Below, piece after piece: positions 1 to 10,279 of a stretch of DNA of 64,000 nucleotides. The notes beneath the pieces are model-generated. The model was not told where the DNA came from, did no database searches, and worked only from the letters and a program-made list of their open reading frames with translations. How positions within the stretch are numbered: position 1 is the first letter of the stretch; every line of letters starts with the position of its first letter. Made by a program: the position numbers and the translations under genes. Origin of the DNA: Celoporthe dispersa (Eukaryota; Ascomycota; Sordariomycetes; Diaporthales; Cryphonectriaceae); the NCBI GenBank assembly GCA_016584495.1, contig WAID01000015.1:124001-188000 (forward strand), given 5' to 3'.

Positions 1-785
1 ACTTCGCGGCGCCCCTGTCTCGAGATACTAAGATCAAACGTGCCTCTCCTTTCTTGTGGCTCGCCTGTGCCCCGAATGAACGTTCTCTTGGAGAAGACTG
101 AGGTTGCAAATGGCTGGTGCGTTGTTTCGATCACCACCAAGATGACTGTCGTGGATAGTCTAAGGCAATGTTAGAGTCTTGTCTGATACCTGGAAAGAGC
201 TTAGACGATTCCCTGTGCTCGGCGGCGAGACCAGCCAGAATGAAAGAACAGATTGGAGGGGTCCGCTTACAAGGCTGCTGAGCAAATGACCAACTGTATC
301 AACACCACGTTGCCTTTTAACCCTCCCGATGGGTTGAACCCCGTCTGAGCTGTGGCAATGGCATTCAATACGACAGCCCCAACCCAGACTGGCACAATCA
401 ACCGTAGTAGCACTATTGCCACCGCCACCGCGAAATAGCCATATATTTGCGGGCTACCCTTGCTTCGAACATACTCCTCTCGAGAGGCATAGGCATGCAG
501 AATGACGTAGGATACACTCATGCAGCTGGCGGCGAAAAGGAGGATACGGGCAACAAGGCTTTGAGGACCTGCTGATCCTGTCGTGAGGCCAAATCGACTG
601 ACGAGGACGCTGGTGGTGATGCCCAAGGACGAAGAGGTCATGAGGGCGAGCAGACCTAGAAGGGCCAGAGTAGGGTAGGCACGTCGTCGAAAAGATTTGC
701 CCGTCGCCGCATTTTCGATGTTGGTGTAAGGGATGAGCGACTCTGTGCGCCTGGCAGAGATTTGCTCCTTGGTCCGAGGATCCAT
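1..785 (-). CDS. Multi-pass membrane protein, unknown function (partial, runs off the left edge)
   Basis: The ATG is at 785. Exon 1 covers 785..271 and ends at a GTAAGC donor. Exon 2 starts at 159 after a TTAG acceptor, and the split codon TT+A keeps the frame, so the protein continues off the window. Exon 1 encodes a charged N-terminus followed by four hydrophobic stretches, around residues 38-62, 80-98, 115-140 and 160-172. Exon 2 completes the last helix and enters a polar tail rich in Arg, Thr and Gln, probably cytoplasmic. No family was recognised. The pattern resembles fungal integral membrane proteins of the plasma membrane or vacuole. The 2.2 kb upstream separates it from a divergently transcribed gene. 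The gene model is fairly sure; the function is unknown. Confidence 0.65.
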
Positions 786-2968
786 CTATTAGTTGCTGGC
801 AGACGTAGCCTCATCGTAAGCGCATCAGCAAGACCCGCGCAACCAACGCCATCAATCTGCTTGTTTGATAGATTAAGTGGTGACACAAGAGAGGTACGGG
901 AGGAGGAACGATGGATTCAGAGCTGATCAGCTTTCCCTAACAACATTGCCTGCGCCCAAAGACTGAGCCGGTAGCGAGGTTCAGGTCAGGCCGGAATCCA
1001 TTGATGGTAGTAGGGGATGGGGCAGTGAATATCGAGGCTAGAGAGGCGAACTTCAAAGGTATAGATATTATGGACTGTAGTATCCACGGGGCCCACTTGG
1101 GCCGATATATGACACAACGGGCAGTACGGGTAATAGACGTGCATGAAGGCACGGATCCAGACGAAGATGTGACGTCTGTGTGACAGCGCCCGCGCCCGCA
1201 AGAAAAGGCTGGAGTCTGCCCGCAAAATGGACTTGCTCGCACAACCTTTTCAATTCTGACGCTTGGCGACGAGCTCGAGAACTCTAGCAGTAGCATGCTT
1301 GCATGATTGCATGGCTTTCTTTCAGGAATTAGAATTCCTATCGGGCATTGCGATGTTCGATCCTGCTGGTGTTAACAATGGGTGGAGTTTTCGTTAGCAG
1401 GCACCTTGAGCCTAAAACGCCGCGGAGGCTTGTCATGCACTCCTGAGACACGGCGTCTAAACAGACGACACACGTTCGCTGCTACGCCACAGCGTGCCTG
1501 ATGAAGCAAGGGCGGTCCCTTGGACAAAGTTTCAAGCCGCATGTGCCGAAGACGCTAGAAAAACGACTTTGACGAATGGAAAGAAGATTATTATTATCGA
1601 ATTTTTCCACACAAGATGTCTAGCGCGAGTTGTTCTCGGTGTCAAAGTTATAATTTATTGGCAAGCCATTTCGAAGCCGCCTAAATCATCTCGGCATGGA
1701 GTAAACGCCACACCTTGACCTCCCTACCCATGCGCTTTGCCAAACACCCCCTAGCAACACATCTCTGGACACTGCCTGTGCTCAGACAAATTTTAAGCCT
1801 GGCACAGCTAAACAAGCATAGTACTTCCTGCCTACTTTCTATTCTTGGGGCGTGATTAATCCATTGCTCCATAAAAAATATCATGAATCGGTGTTAGATG
1901 GCCGACTTAGACTTGAGCACTCAAGCAGCTAACCCTCAGCTGGTCAGCGCAATCGCAACAATGCAACATGGCAATGCATGCTAAGTAGTCTTCATCATAT
2001 TTGGGAAGAGGCCATGCCTTCCTACTAGACTAGCAGAATTGGACTATCGCAGATTTCCGAATCACTTGCCAGGACATGGAGTAATCCATATCCACTTACT
2101 TGTATAGGACCCCAGCAGTAATCATACGCCGAAGCAGTCTTATGTCTGTCTCTTGGGTTGTGTTGTACTTAATCCCATAAAGTCGGACCACCCAGATAGT
2201 AAGCATCAGGTTTCTTCATTACGTACTAAGTACTTGTTAGATAGTCTGTGCTTCACAAATAATAGCTCAACAAAGCTTTCAACTCATTAAACAGTTTGAG
2301 AATAGCTTTGAGTGAACGAGAACACCATGTTAGAAAAGTATGTGCAATTGGGAAGGTGTGTACAAAGGGTTGCGCTGTAGATTGAAGTGATTTACCAACC
2401 TTGAATTTTTCAAGTTGCTTACTTGTAGTGATGCCTGCGTCCTGCTATTTTCCCACATCCTTAGGTAGGAAGGAAAGAGAATGGTGAAGTTTTGAAAAAG
2501 ATGGCCTGGCTTGCTTCTCTCAGAGTTAGTATAATACTGGGCATTTGGCATGGGCATTTGACTCCAATTCAGGTCAAGGTGAGCCAAAGCATCCGATGTC
2601 TCAGCCTATCAGATTTCAATGAGGCTGTCCTCTGATTCACTACACTAGGTAGGTGAATAGGATAGGTTACTTGTACTGCACTGCAAATGAGAGCCACCCA
2701 CAACACACCATGCTGATTTCGGCCATGTGAATATTTCGCTGGTGATTTCACTTAATTAAAAAATGCTACCAGCAATTCCTTCCCTCTACCTTTGTTTGTT
2801 TACAATCCAAAATTTTCAGACCTGCCCCGCGACCACACCAGCACCCATCCCCTTCTTCGCACGCTCAACACAATCCAAGCTTCTGACAGACCAACAGCAC
2901 CAAGCAGCCACCTTCTTTCAAGCACTTCTTCCTGCATCAATTTCGAACATATCACAAAGGCTACGAAG
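786..2968. other. Divergent intergenic region, no gene seen
   Basis: About 2.2 kb lies between two divergent genes. Short ORFs overlap on both strands without recognisable domains or splice-linked extensions. The part from about 1880 to 2760 is relatively AT-rich. It presumably holds both promoters. Confidence 0.6.
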
Positions 2969-5229
2969 ATGCCCCCTTGGCTGTGGAAACCTCCACCTCA
3001 CCACTCCTCATCGTCTGAGTCGAGTGATGAGGACAATTCTGATGGAACCAAAGTGGTGACCGAGGATGGAATTGACCTGAAAGATGAGATGGATGTCGAC
3101 AATGACAATGAAGAGGTACAGTTTCCCTCAAGTCTAACAGACGCGCGACAAAGCGCTCTTTCATCAACCAGGCTGACAGATGCTGCCGTGCCAGGGAGGA
3201 CAAGGAGCTTCCCAGCTCCAGCACCATGTACGACGAAGAGGCCTATGGTGAGGAGGAATACGACGGCGAGGACGGTGAGGATAGATCACTAGAGTGCTGC
3301 CAGTAGGAACACGATTGAGCTGATGTCAACTCTACAGACGAGCAAATGGAGATGGGCGGGTACGATGGCGGCTCTGAGTTGTCCTTCAACCCATACAGGA
3401 TCCAGCACATACCGATGCGAGCCCGCGGCGAGAGCGAACCTTCCAGCATTTCCATTGACGTCCCTGCCAACTACAACCAACCCAGGCCCAGTCAGGTTCC
3501 CAAGACCAACAGCTGGATGTTCAAGGGCATCAAGTCGCATCGGCGCGACCTGCACCTGGATCACATCGTCGCAAGTAATGAACACATCAAGTCAAAGGAT
3601 GACATCAAGGTTCTGGGCGAGTACACGTGGATCCAGGTGACTCCCAGCCAGGAAGCCAGTCGCCTCCGATTCCCTGCCATCTACGTCCCAGGTAAGTTCG
3701 TCTGGCAACACGGTGGTCCCCATTCACTTGCTCTAGTCATCGCGCTGACGCGAATGATTGCAGGAAATGCGCGTACCTGGCAGGGTATCAAGCGCGAACA
3801 TGCAAACCTTCATGCCGAGCGCCAGGCGCACATCATGGGCGACGAGCACCCAGCTCGCCAGCCCAACTTCCCCTACGAGCCCATGTTCCGCGCCCTAGAT
3901 CAGGCCGAGGACCGTACAGACTTTCGCACCGTCGACGTCTGCTCTGACTCGGACTCACTCAGCAAGCTCTACGAGTTCATAGCGCTCCGCAGAATCGTCA
4001 ACCCAATGCGCCTTGAGCTTTCCACCATCCGCAACACCCTGTTCGTTACCCTGAAACAGCATCGCCTCCGAGGCCACACAGTCAAGGGCGGCGGCGTGAA
4101 GGATTCGATGCCCGAGTGGGCTGCAGATGCTGTGGGCCGTATCGGTAGCAATGGCGTCGGGCTGCCGTTCTCGGGTAACCACTATCGCGTGGTGCGATAT
4201 GGCTTGGGAGAGCTGGTCTGCGTGGTGCGTAGCAAGGTCGACTTTGTCTTCGAGCGCGGTAAGACACCCGCCAGTACCCAACATGACGCTGATCCGCTTG
4301 ACGGTATTCAGCCTCAATTCATCCCCACCGTGGAGGGTGGAATCGAGACAGAGGCGAAAGGCATCAAGACCTGGAAGACGACGGTGATTCAATGCGGCGA
4401 CGGTAAGAAGGCCAACGTGTCGGGTGTTGCGTCTGCGCGTGATCCTGGCGAGCCGTCTAAGATCAGTATGTCAGCACTGTGGTTCGGACGTGTGCCTCTC
4501 GTGGTTGATGCTGTTGTGTCGCCTCAGCTAGATGTGCAGGATGCAAGGCTGGTCAACGCACAGGCTGACTACGACAAGTGGGAGGAAGCGCAACAGTTCC
4601 ACCTGAAGCTGATGACGGGACTCCTGAGCGAGCTGAAGCAGATTACTCGAGGCATGGGTGGCAACTGTGTCCTGGTCGGCGATCCGACCGGCAGGTTCCT
4701 CATGATCATGAAACCGCGAACCAAGAGCTGGCCAGTCCCCGAGGAAGTGGCAATGAAGTTCTGGGGCCCGGACGATGACCCGGTGGCTTATGAGAGCACG
4801 GTGGCGAGTGAGATGTCTGAGTTGACGGAGCTCTCGCACACCCCCTCTGGCTTTTCCGACTGGAAGCTTGACTCGGACGAGGAGGCAGCCGCCCGTGAGG
4901 CTCATAGGCGACGACAGGAGAAAAAGAAACGGGTCGACTCATTCAGGGTTGTGGCGGACTGGCTGACCAAGCATGATACCTCGAACTACGCTTCTTTGGG
5001 TGTGCACAATGCTCTTCTTGACGAGTTTCACTACCGCGCGGGTCTTGATGGAAATATGGACAAAGATGAGGACAAGAAGATGGACGGCAAGATGGATCTC
5101 GGGGTGGAGGCCTACGACGGTTCAGGTTCTGACCAGTCGCCAGGCTCCAGCGGGTCGGAAGGTTTGAGCCCCGAATGGGTCGCGAGTGCAGACTATCCGG
5201 TTCCGTCTATCAAAGTCGAGGATCTATGA
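2969..5229 (+). CDS. Fungal-specific protein of the family often labelled 'geranylgeranyl pyrophosphate synthetase'
   Basis: Proposed exons are 2969..3115, 3172..3274, 3338..3691 and 3764..5229 (689 residues). Introns of 56, 63 and 72 nt have GT-AG ends, and the joins keep frame. The last intron is a multiple of three, so the frame reads through it. The N-terminus is acidic and Ser-rich (SSSSESSDEDNSD), then come segments such as SWMFKGIKSHRRDLHL, LGEYTWIQ and NHYRVVRYGLGELVCVVRS. These resemble a family widespread in Pezizomycotina that automatic pipelines call geranylgeranyl pyrophosphate synthetase. I see neither DDxxD motif of a prenyl synthase, so that name is not supported here. The C-terminus is acidic with a basic patch near EKKKR. 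The real function is unknown. The gene is well supported by length, codon usage and splicing. Confidence 0.75.
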
Positions 5230-5709
5230 GGGGAGCCAGGGGTTCAGGGGCATGAAAGCACAGTGGTCTGCTTCATCTGCTTTTCCGATTGCTTGATGTA
5301 CTAGTAAGTTGCCCCGGTATTTCGTTCGGCTTCCACATTGTTGCCCGGCCGTGAGGTAGGTGTCACGGTCATATGCATTGCGTCTCAGCGGTTTCGGCTG
5401 CTGGGCGTGTTGTCGGTCCGATTTCTGAGCTGCAAAACCCGGGTGTCTTTGATGGAGTGGCTCAAAGATGCGTGGCTTCGCAAGGCAGCTTCAGGTAATC
5501 GCCGACTGGGCTGGTATGAAGGCAGTGTCTCACTGGAAGATGCGGAAATCGGCAGGATACCATAGAATCCGATAACGACCATAAATAAAGATGGGGTGAG
5601 CCATGCGTTAGTTGTTCGGGGGGGGAAGGTGTCGTTCGTGGCCTCTTGGTTGCGATCGTTCGTGCGTGATTGATCTATGCCCGCCTGGCCACTGCCGCTC
5701 GTCTCCACG
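5230..5709. other. Intergenic between convergent genes
   Basis: Contains the 3' ends of the flanking genes and an eight-G run at 5618-5625. No further coding signal was seen. Confidence 0.5.
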
Positions 5710-6354
5710 TCATGACGAGTTGCTCGGCTTGCTGTCTTCTGCCTGCCCCGTCTTCGTGTCCTTCTCGTCTTCGTCGAGGTCCACCGCAGCAGCCGCGCTG
5801 CGCAGTCCATCGTCCTGATTCTGGTTTTCTAGGTTGACCATCTGCGACAGGAAGTAATCCACGACGTCCGTCTTCTCGCTGAAGCTGGCCAGGTCCAAGG
5901 GAATGTAGTTCTTGTCGTTGGCCAGGGCAGGCGATGCGCCCTCTGCGACCAGGTACTTGACAACGTCGAGGTGTCCCCCCAGTGCAGCCCAGTGCAGTCC
6001 CGTGTTGCCAAACTCATTGGGTGCATCTAGAAAGGCTTGCTTCTCCTCCTTCGGCTGACCTGAGAATGCCTGTATCAGGATCGTGACGATTTCTAGGGCT
6101 GGATATTAGTCACGTACTCCCAGGCGGGGTCATTACGACCAGACGGAGGCACACTCACCTAGATTTCCATTTCCAGTTGCCATATGTAAACAGGTTGACT
6201 TGCCCTCATCTTTGGCAGCTTGGAGGATTTGGGAAGACGAGACACCTTCCCTGGATGACAATGTTGTCAATGTATCATTCAGTTCCGTGGCTTCACCTGC
6301 TCGGGCAAAGTAGATCATGTCATCGATCTCATCCTCGCTTAAATTTGGTGCCAT
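5710..6354 (-). CDS. YAR1-like ankyrin-repeat protein
   Basis: Exon 1 covers 6354..6159 and exon 2 6092..5710, giving 192 residues. The 66-nt intron starts GTGAGT and has a GACTAAT branch site before CCCTAG. The start is the internal ATG giving MAPNLSEDEIDDMIYFARAG, which matches how this family begins; an upstream in-frame ATG adds 12 residues. Two ankyrin repeats are visible, around STCLHMATGNGNLEIVTIL and NTGLHWAALGGHLDVVKYLV, followed by an acidic, Ser-rich tail. Length and layout fit yeast Yar1 (200 residues), which guards ribosomal protein uS3 (Rps3) on its way into the nucleus. A role in 40S assembly is inferred from the family. Other small ankyrin proteins cannot be fully excluded. 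Confidence 0.8.
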
Positions 6355-6916
6355 CTTGATGATGATTCTTGATAGTGTGGCCCCAAGCAACTATTCTGTT
6401 CCCTTGCGGAGTTTGAGGTTGTGATGACCACAGTCTGAAAGGAGGAGGTTTCTTTGAGTCGCTGCAGTGTGGTTGTGCTCTAAAGCAGGTTGCAGCATCA
6501 GAAAATTTCGGGTGGTATACAGTGCCAAATATACAGTATGAGAGACAGTGCCTCAGCACGAATAACTGGACAGGCAACCCCTGCTGAAAAGGCCCACCAC
6601 CCTCCCGTGGACTTCAATATTCATCATCCTGATGTCCAGGTGAATCGCTCTTCATCCATAGGGATGCCAAACAAAAAAGAAGAAAAACAAACTACGATGT
6701 GGCAGTTAACTGCCACCCATTCTAAGACTGAGCAGGCTTGACATGAGCAACTTTCAGGCACAATTTTGCCGTGTATTTTCAGCTTTCAGGGGCGGACTGA
6801 AGCCGCCTCGTCTCTCCATATTTTCATGTCTTGTTTTGAAAACGATTCTCTGTCTGCCTCTCTCTTTCGTGGCCAACTACCAGATCGCACCCTGCAGCGA
6901 GCATCCTTCAGCCTGT
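6355..6916. other. Intergenic, no gene seen
   Basis: About 560 nt holding the promoter of the ankyrin gene and the 3' end of the next gene, which lies on the same strand. Short ORFs here are not convincing. Confidence 0.5.
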
Positions 6917-7527
6917 TCAAGCCTTGGTTGCAGCCTTCTCCAGATCCAGCAGAGCCTCAATGCGCTTGTACTTGGCATCAGAGATAACACCTACAGTCAT
7001 TTCCAGGTTAGTAAAGAACACTACTGGGTCTTGGACAAGGCGGGGGGGGGGGGGGCAACGCACCAGCATTGGCATCACTGGAGAAGTTGGCACTCCACTC
7101 AACATAGGTACTCTCACTGTGTGAACCAGCAGTAACAGCATGGCAGCGAATAGTGCTCAGGACACTGGAGTATGTAAGCTCCGGGGAGGAAGTGATGACA
7201 CTGTAGGTGATCATATGGTTGATGGACTGGTCATTCAACAGAATCAGCAAGCTGCACATGATCAAAGGGGGAAGTGGGAAGGGATGAGGGGGAATGACAT
7301 ACACTATGCTCCTCCTGCTTTACCTCATACACAGTGCCATCCTTGAAGGTCCACTTGAAGACATCGGTCTCCTCATTGGCACCCTTGACGACCTCGGACT
7401 TGGACAGAGAGGACCAGAACTTGCTGAAATCCTGAAGCTTGATGAAGTGCCAGACATGGGAGAGTGGGGCCTTGATGACCACGCTCTCCAGGACGGAAGT
7501 GGATGTGGGGATGTTGGTAGAAGTCAT
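6917..7527 (-). CDS. Bet v 1/START-like (SRPBCC) protein
   Basis: Three exons, 7527..7303, 7226..7064 and 6990..6917, encode 153 residues. Introns begin GTATGT and GTGCGT, and the second has a perfect ACTAAC branch site. The N-terminus (VLESVVIKAPLSHVWHFIK) and the run KWTFKDGTVYEV are typical of the helix-grip fold of the polyketide cyclase/dehydrase (SRPBCC) superfamily. SINHMITYSVI and YVEWSANFSSDA continue the fold, and a C-terminal helix ends LEKAATKA. Such proteins bind hydrophobic ligands in a central cavity; the ligand here is unknown. The second intron carries a 14-nt G/C homopolymer. It is cytosolic by appearance, with no signal peptide. Widespread in filamentous ascomycetes. Confidence 0.85.
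7042..7055. repeat. Poly-G run (14 G on + strand)
   Basis: An uninterrupted run inside the second intron of the Bet v 1-like gene. It reads as C on the transcribed message. It is likely length-variable and hard to sequence. Confidence 0.9.
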
Positions 7528-8291
7528 CTTGATCTGATGATGAGCTGTAGCTCGATGCTCATATTGGCGTTAGTGATGGACCAGTGCACTGGGCTGTCAG
7601 GTGGGCTGTGGTGGTGAGGGGGGGGCGGGGGCCTGCTAGTGGCGATGGAGGGGAAGGAACTCATGCCAAAGGGGAAAGGGAGGATCGAGAGGGGTCTGTC
7701 TGGAAGTAGATACCTTTTTGAGGTTGATAATAGAAGTCTCCTTCTGATGCTGCAGGTCTGACTTAGTAGACGTAGCTGGTTGAGGGCGAAAATGAAGCTG
7801 GGGAGGGTGGGAGGGGAATGCCACCGAAAACGTGAGCAACGTCATAAAGGGAAAAGGCAAACACTTAGTATGATCGGGTTCCCTGGCAACTGACTTGAGG
7901 AAGTTTAACTAGTGGCAGGCACAATCTTGGCTACACCCCAATGGGGTAAGCCCAGCACTTATTAGGGGTGACAGCTTGGATGTGCAGCAGTCTCTCTAAC
8001 AAGAGGAAAGAGCACCCGACAGATATTAGTGACAATGAGTCGGGGCAAGCTCATATTAAATAGGCAGGGGCTCTCGATATGGGTCCCCTCCTGCACCTTC
8101 TTGGTTGTGTATCAAGGACCCAGGTAGGCATAAACGGATGACAAGATCCGTCCTGCCCAATATCTCGAGGCAATCCCACCTTCTCTGAGATACTGGGCTC
8201 CAAATTCTCTCCAGTTACTCTAAAAAAAGGAAAGAAGAAAGAAAAACTCTCGCCGTCCGGCCTTACATCCCTTGGTATCATTTGAAACACT
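7528..8291. other. Divergent promoter region between the Bet v 1-like gene and SPO11
   Basis: 764 nt. It contains an 8-G, C, 5-G tract at 7618-7631 close to the Bet v 1-like start. Short ORFs on both strands have no recognisable domain. Confidence 0.5.
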
Positions 8292-9882
8292 ATGTCTAGC
8301 CTACTGCTATCATCATCAGGCACTAGGGTGGCTGAGACGGAGATTGATAGTCAATCCTCCTCGTCCCAGTCTTCAAGGGTCGTGCGTGTCCCCCAGACTG
8401 AGTCCGCTAGCTCAACGAGCTTCACCTTGTCTAAGATCGAGGACATCTTCGAGGGTATGGTAGACTGCCTCGCCCACGGAGGCGACAGCATGTCCATTCC
8501 GTACAAAAGCAGGACCTCATCTCAGCAGCCATGCGGCAAACTGACCTTTCCAGGGAGGACTGTAAATGAGGCTGTCAAGTTCAGTCAGTATCGCCGATCC
8601 GGGCTCTTCCTACCACGCCTAGACTCAAACGCTGACGCCTGGTTGTCCTGTAGCTAGGATGGTGCGGATCATGGAGTTGTCTCGCGAGGCTCTCACCTCC
8701 GGTCGGCTGATCACTAAGAGGTCTGTCGCGTCCCCAATGGCGGAGGCGCTGTGTGATCTGGGACTGACGAAGCTGCAGAAATATATACTATCAAAATCCG
8801 GACCTCTTCAAGCATCAGGCTGTTGTTGACCACTTGGTGGATGATCTTGCCTGTACTCTCGGCATCAGTCGATATGGGCTCAACATTGTAAGCGTTCATC
8901 AAAAGCCCCAGGAGCCTTTCAGGCCGTACTGACACGTACAGGTTGCTGCCTCCAAAGGCTTAATCACGGGCCCTCTGAGTCTCGTCACCGTACAGGGCTC
9001 TGTCCTATCCTATTCATTGGACCATGAAAACAATGATCTCATACCTCCCACCAGCACAATTCAGCAAATCGATTTCGCTACCACAAGGTGGATCTTGGTT
9101 GTCGAAAAGGAAGTACGTGCTCTCGGCTCGCTCTCTTGACAGGACATCACATTTTTCTAACTTTGCTGCCCCGGAGGCCACCTTTCGGACACTGGCGGCC
9201 TCACGGTACTGGCAAAAGTCTATCCACGGTCAAGGTGTCATTATCACCGTACGCAATCTTCCACGATCCAGGTCTTAGGGACATAAAGCTTACTGTCAGA
9301 AGGGCAAGGGATATGCAGACTTGGCAACGCTGAAGTTTCTGAATCTGCTCCACACCCTCCGCCCACTGATTCCCATGCTGTGTGTCGTCGACTGCGATCC
9401 CTACGGGATCGACATTCTGCGCACATACAAGTACGGTAGCAAAGGGCTGTCTCATGAGGTGGACGTTCGGGTTCCCGGCCTGCAGTGGCTCGGAGTCAAG
9501 ATGGACGACATTTTCCTGGATGGCGGCTCACGAACGCCAACTTTCGTGGAAGGAGGCGGTGCGTACGGTCATCTTCGTGGAAAAGATCCCTGAAGGCGTC
9601 GCTGACACACTTTTAGGACCACGAGATCGCCGGCATGCCAGGCCACGTAGGCATTGTAGCGCAATGGAGTCGCTCATCAGCCTTACGATGAGCGGTAGGA
9701 AGGCGGCTCAGAGGATCTTACAGTCGATAGAGGCACAAGGGGCAGAGATTGGCTACGAGGAGTTGGAGCAGGTCCGTGAGCTGCAGGTCATGCTTGTGCT
9801 CAATTCGAGGGCGGAGATTCAGGCTATCGACGACATGGGCGATTTGTCAAGCTGGCTAGACACGAAGATGGAGACCGCCTGA
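8292..9882 (+). CDS. SPO11: Spo11, meiotic double-strand-break transesterase (topoisomerase VI A-like)
   Basis: Seven exons, 8292..8587, 8658..8720, 8779..8887, 8942..9112, 9177..9248, 9300..9558 and 9617..9882, join to exactly 411 codons plus stop. Spo11 cuts DNA in meiosis by covalent attachment through a tyrosine. The catalytic Tyr lies in KRNIYYQNPDLF (residues 123/124). The Toprim metal-binding acids are visible in VVEKE (211/213) and VVDCDPYGID (268/270), followed by the family signature TYKYGSKGLSHE. The C-terminus AEIQAIDDMGDLSSWL also matches the family. Length fits yeast Spo11 (398). The join at 9558/9617 is the least certain because the surrounding residues are poorly conserved. 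The gene looks intact, implying a sexual cycle or its recent retention. It is divergent from the Bet v 1-like gene. Confidence 0.9.
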
Positions 9883-10279
9883 GCACAGTCTGAATGAGAT
9901 TTCAGAATCCGAGACTGATAGGTAAATCCGGGCGCGGCGAGACGGCCAAGCTAGATAGACACCACTTTGTACGATATATTCTGTGTACTACGGTGCCTTC
10001 GTCTGAAATATTACTGGCGCTACGTCAGTAATGGGCAGTCTTCAATTCAATTTGAATGGTAGTGCTATTCCATCTTCAGGGGTCTCGGTTTTAGCGCCAA
10101 CGGGAAAGTACAGGGGCCAGCACAGGGGCTTTAGAGAGTGCAGTCCGGTACTGGATACCTCTAGCCGAGCTGGCGCCCCTAAGCCTCTCCCGCACGCGGT
10201 AGTAAGCTTCCTCAGGCCAATTCAATTAGACCAAGCAACGACGCACACTGATGTGTATTTCCGATACCAAGTCTTGACG
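9883..10279. other. Intergenic region upstream of ERG7
   Basis: 397 nt. An open frame runs into the ERG7 start codon from upstream but has no recognisable content. I take it as 5' UTR and promoter. Confidence 0.5.
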
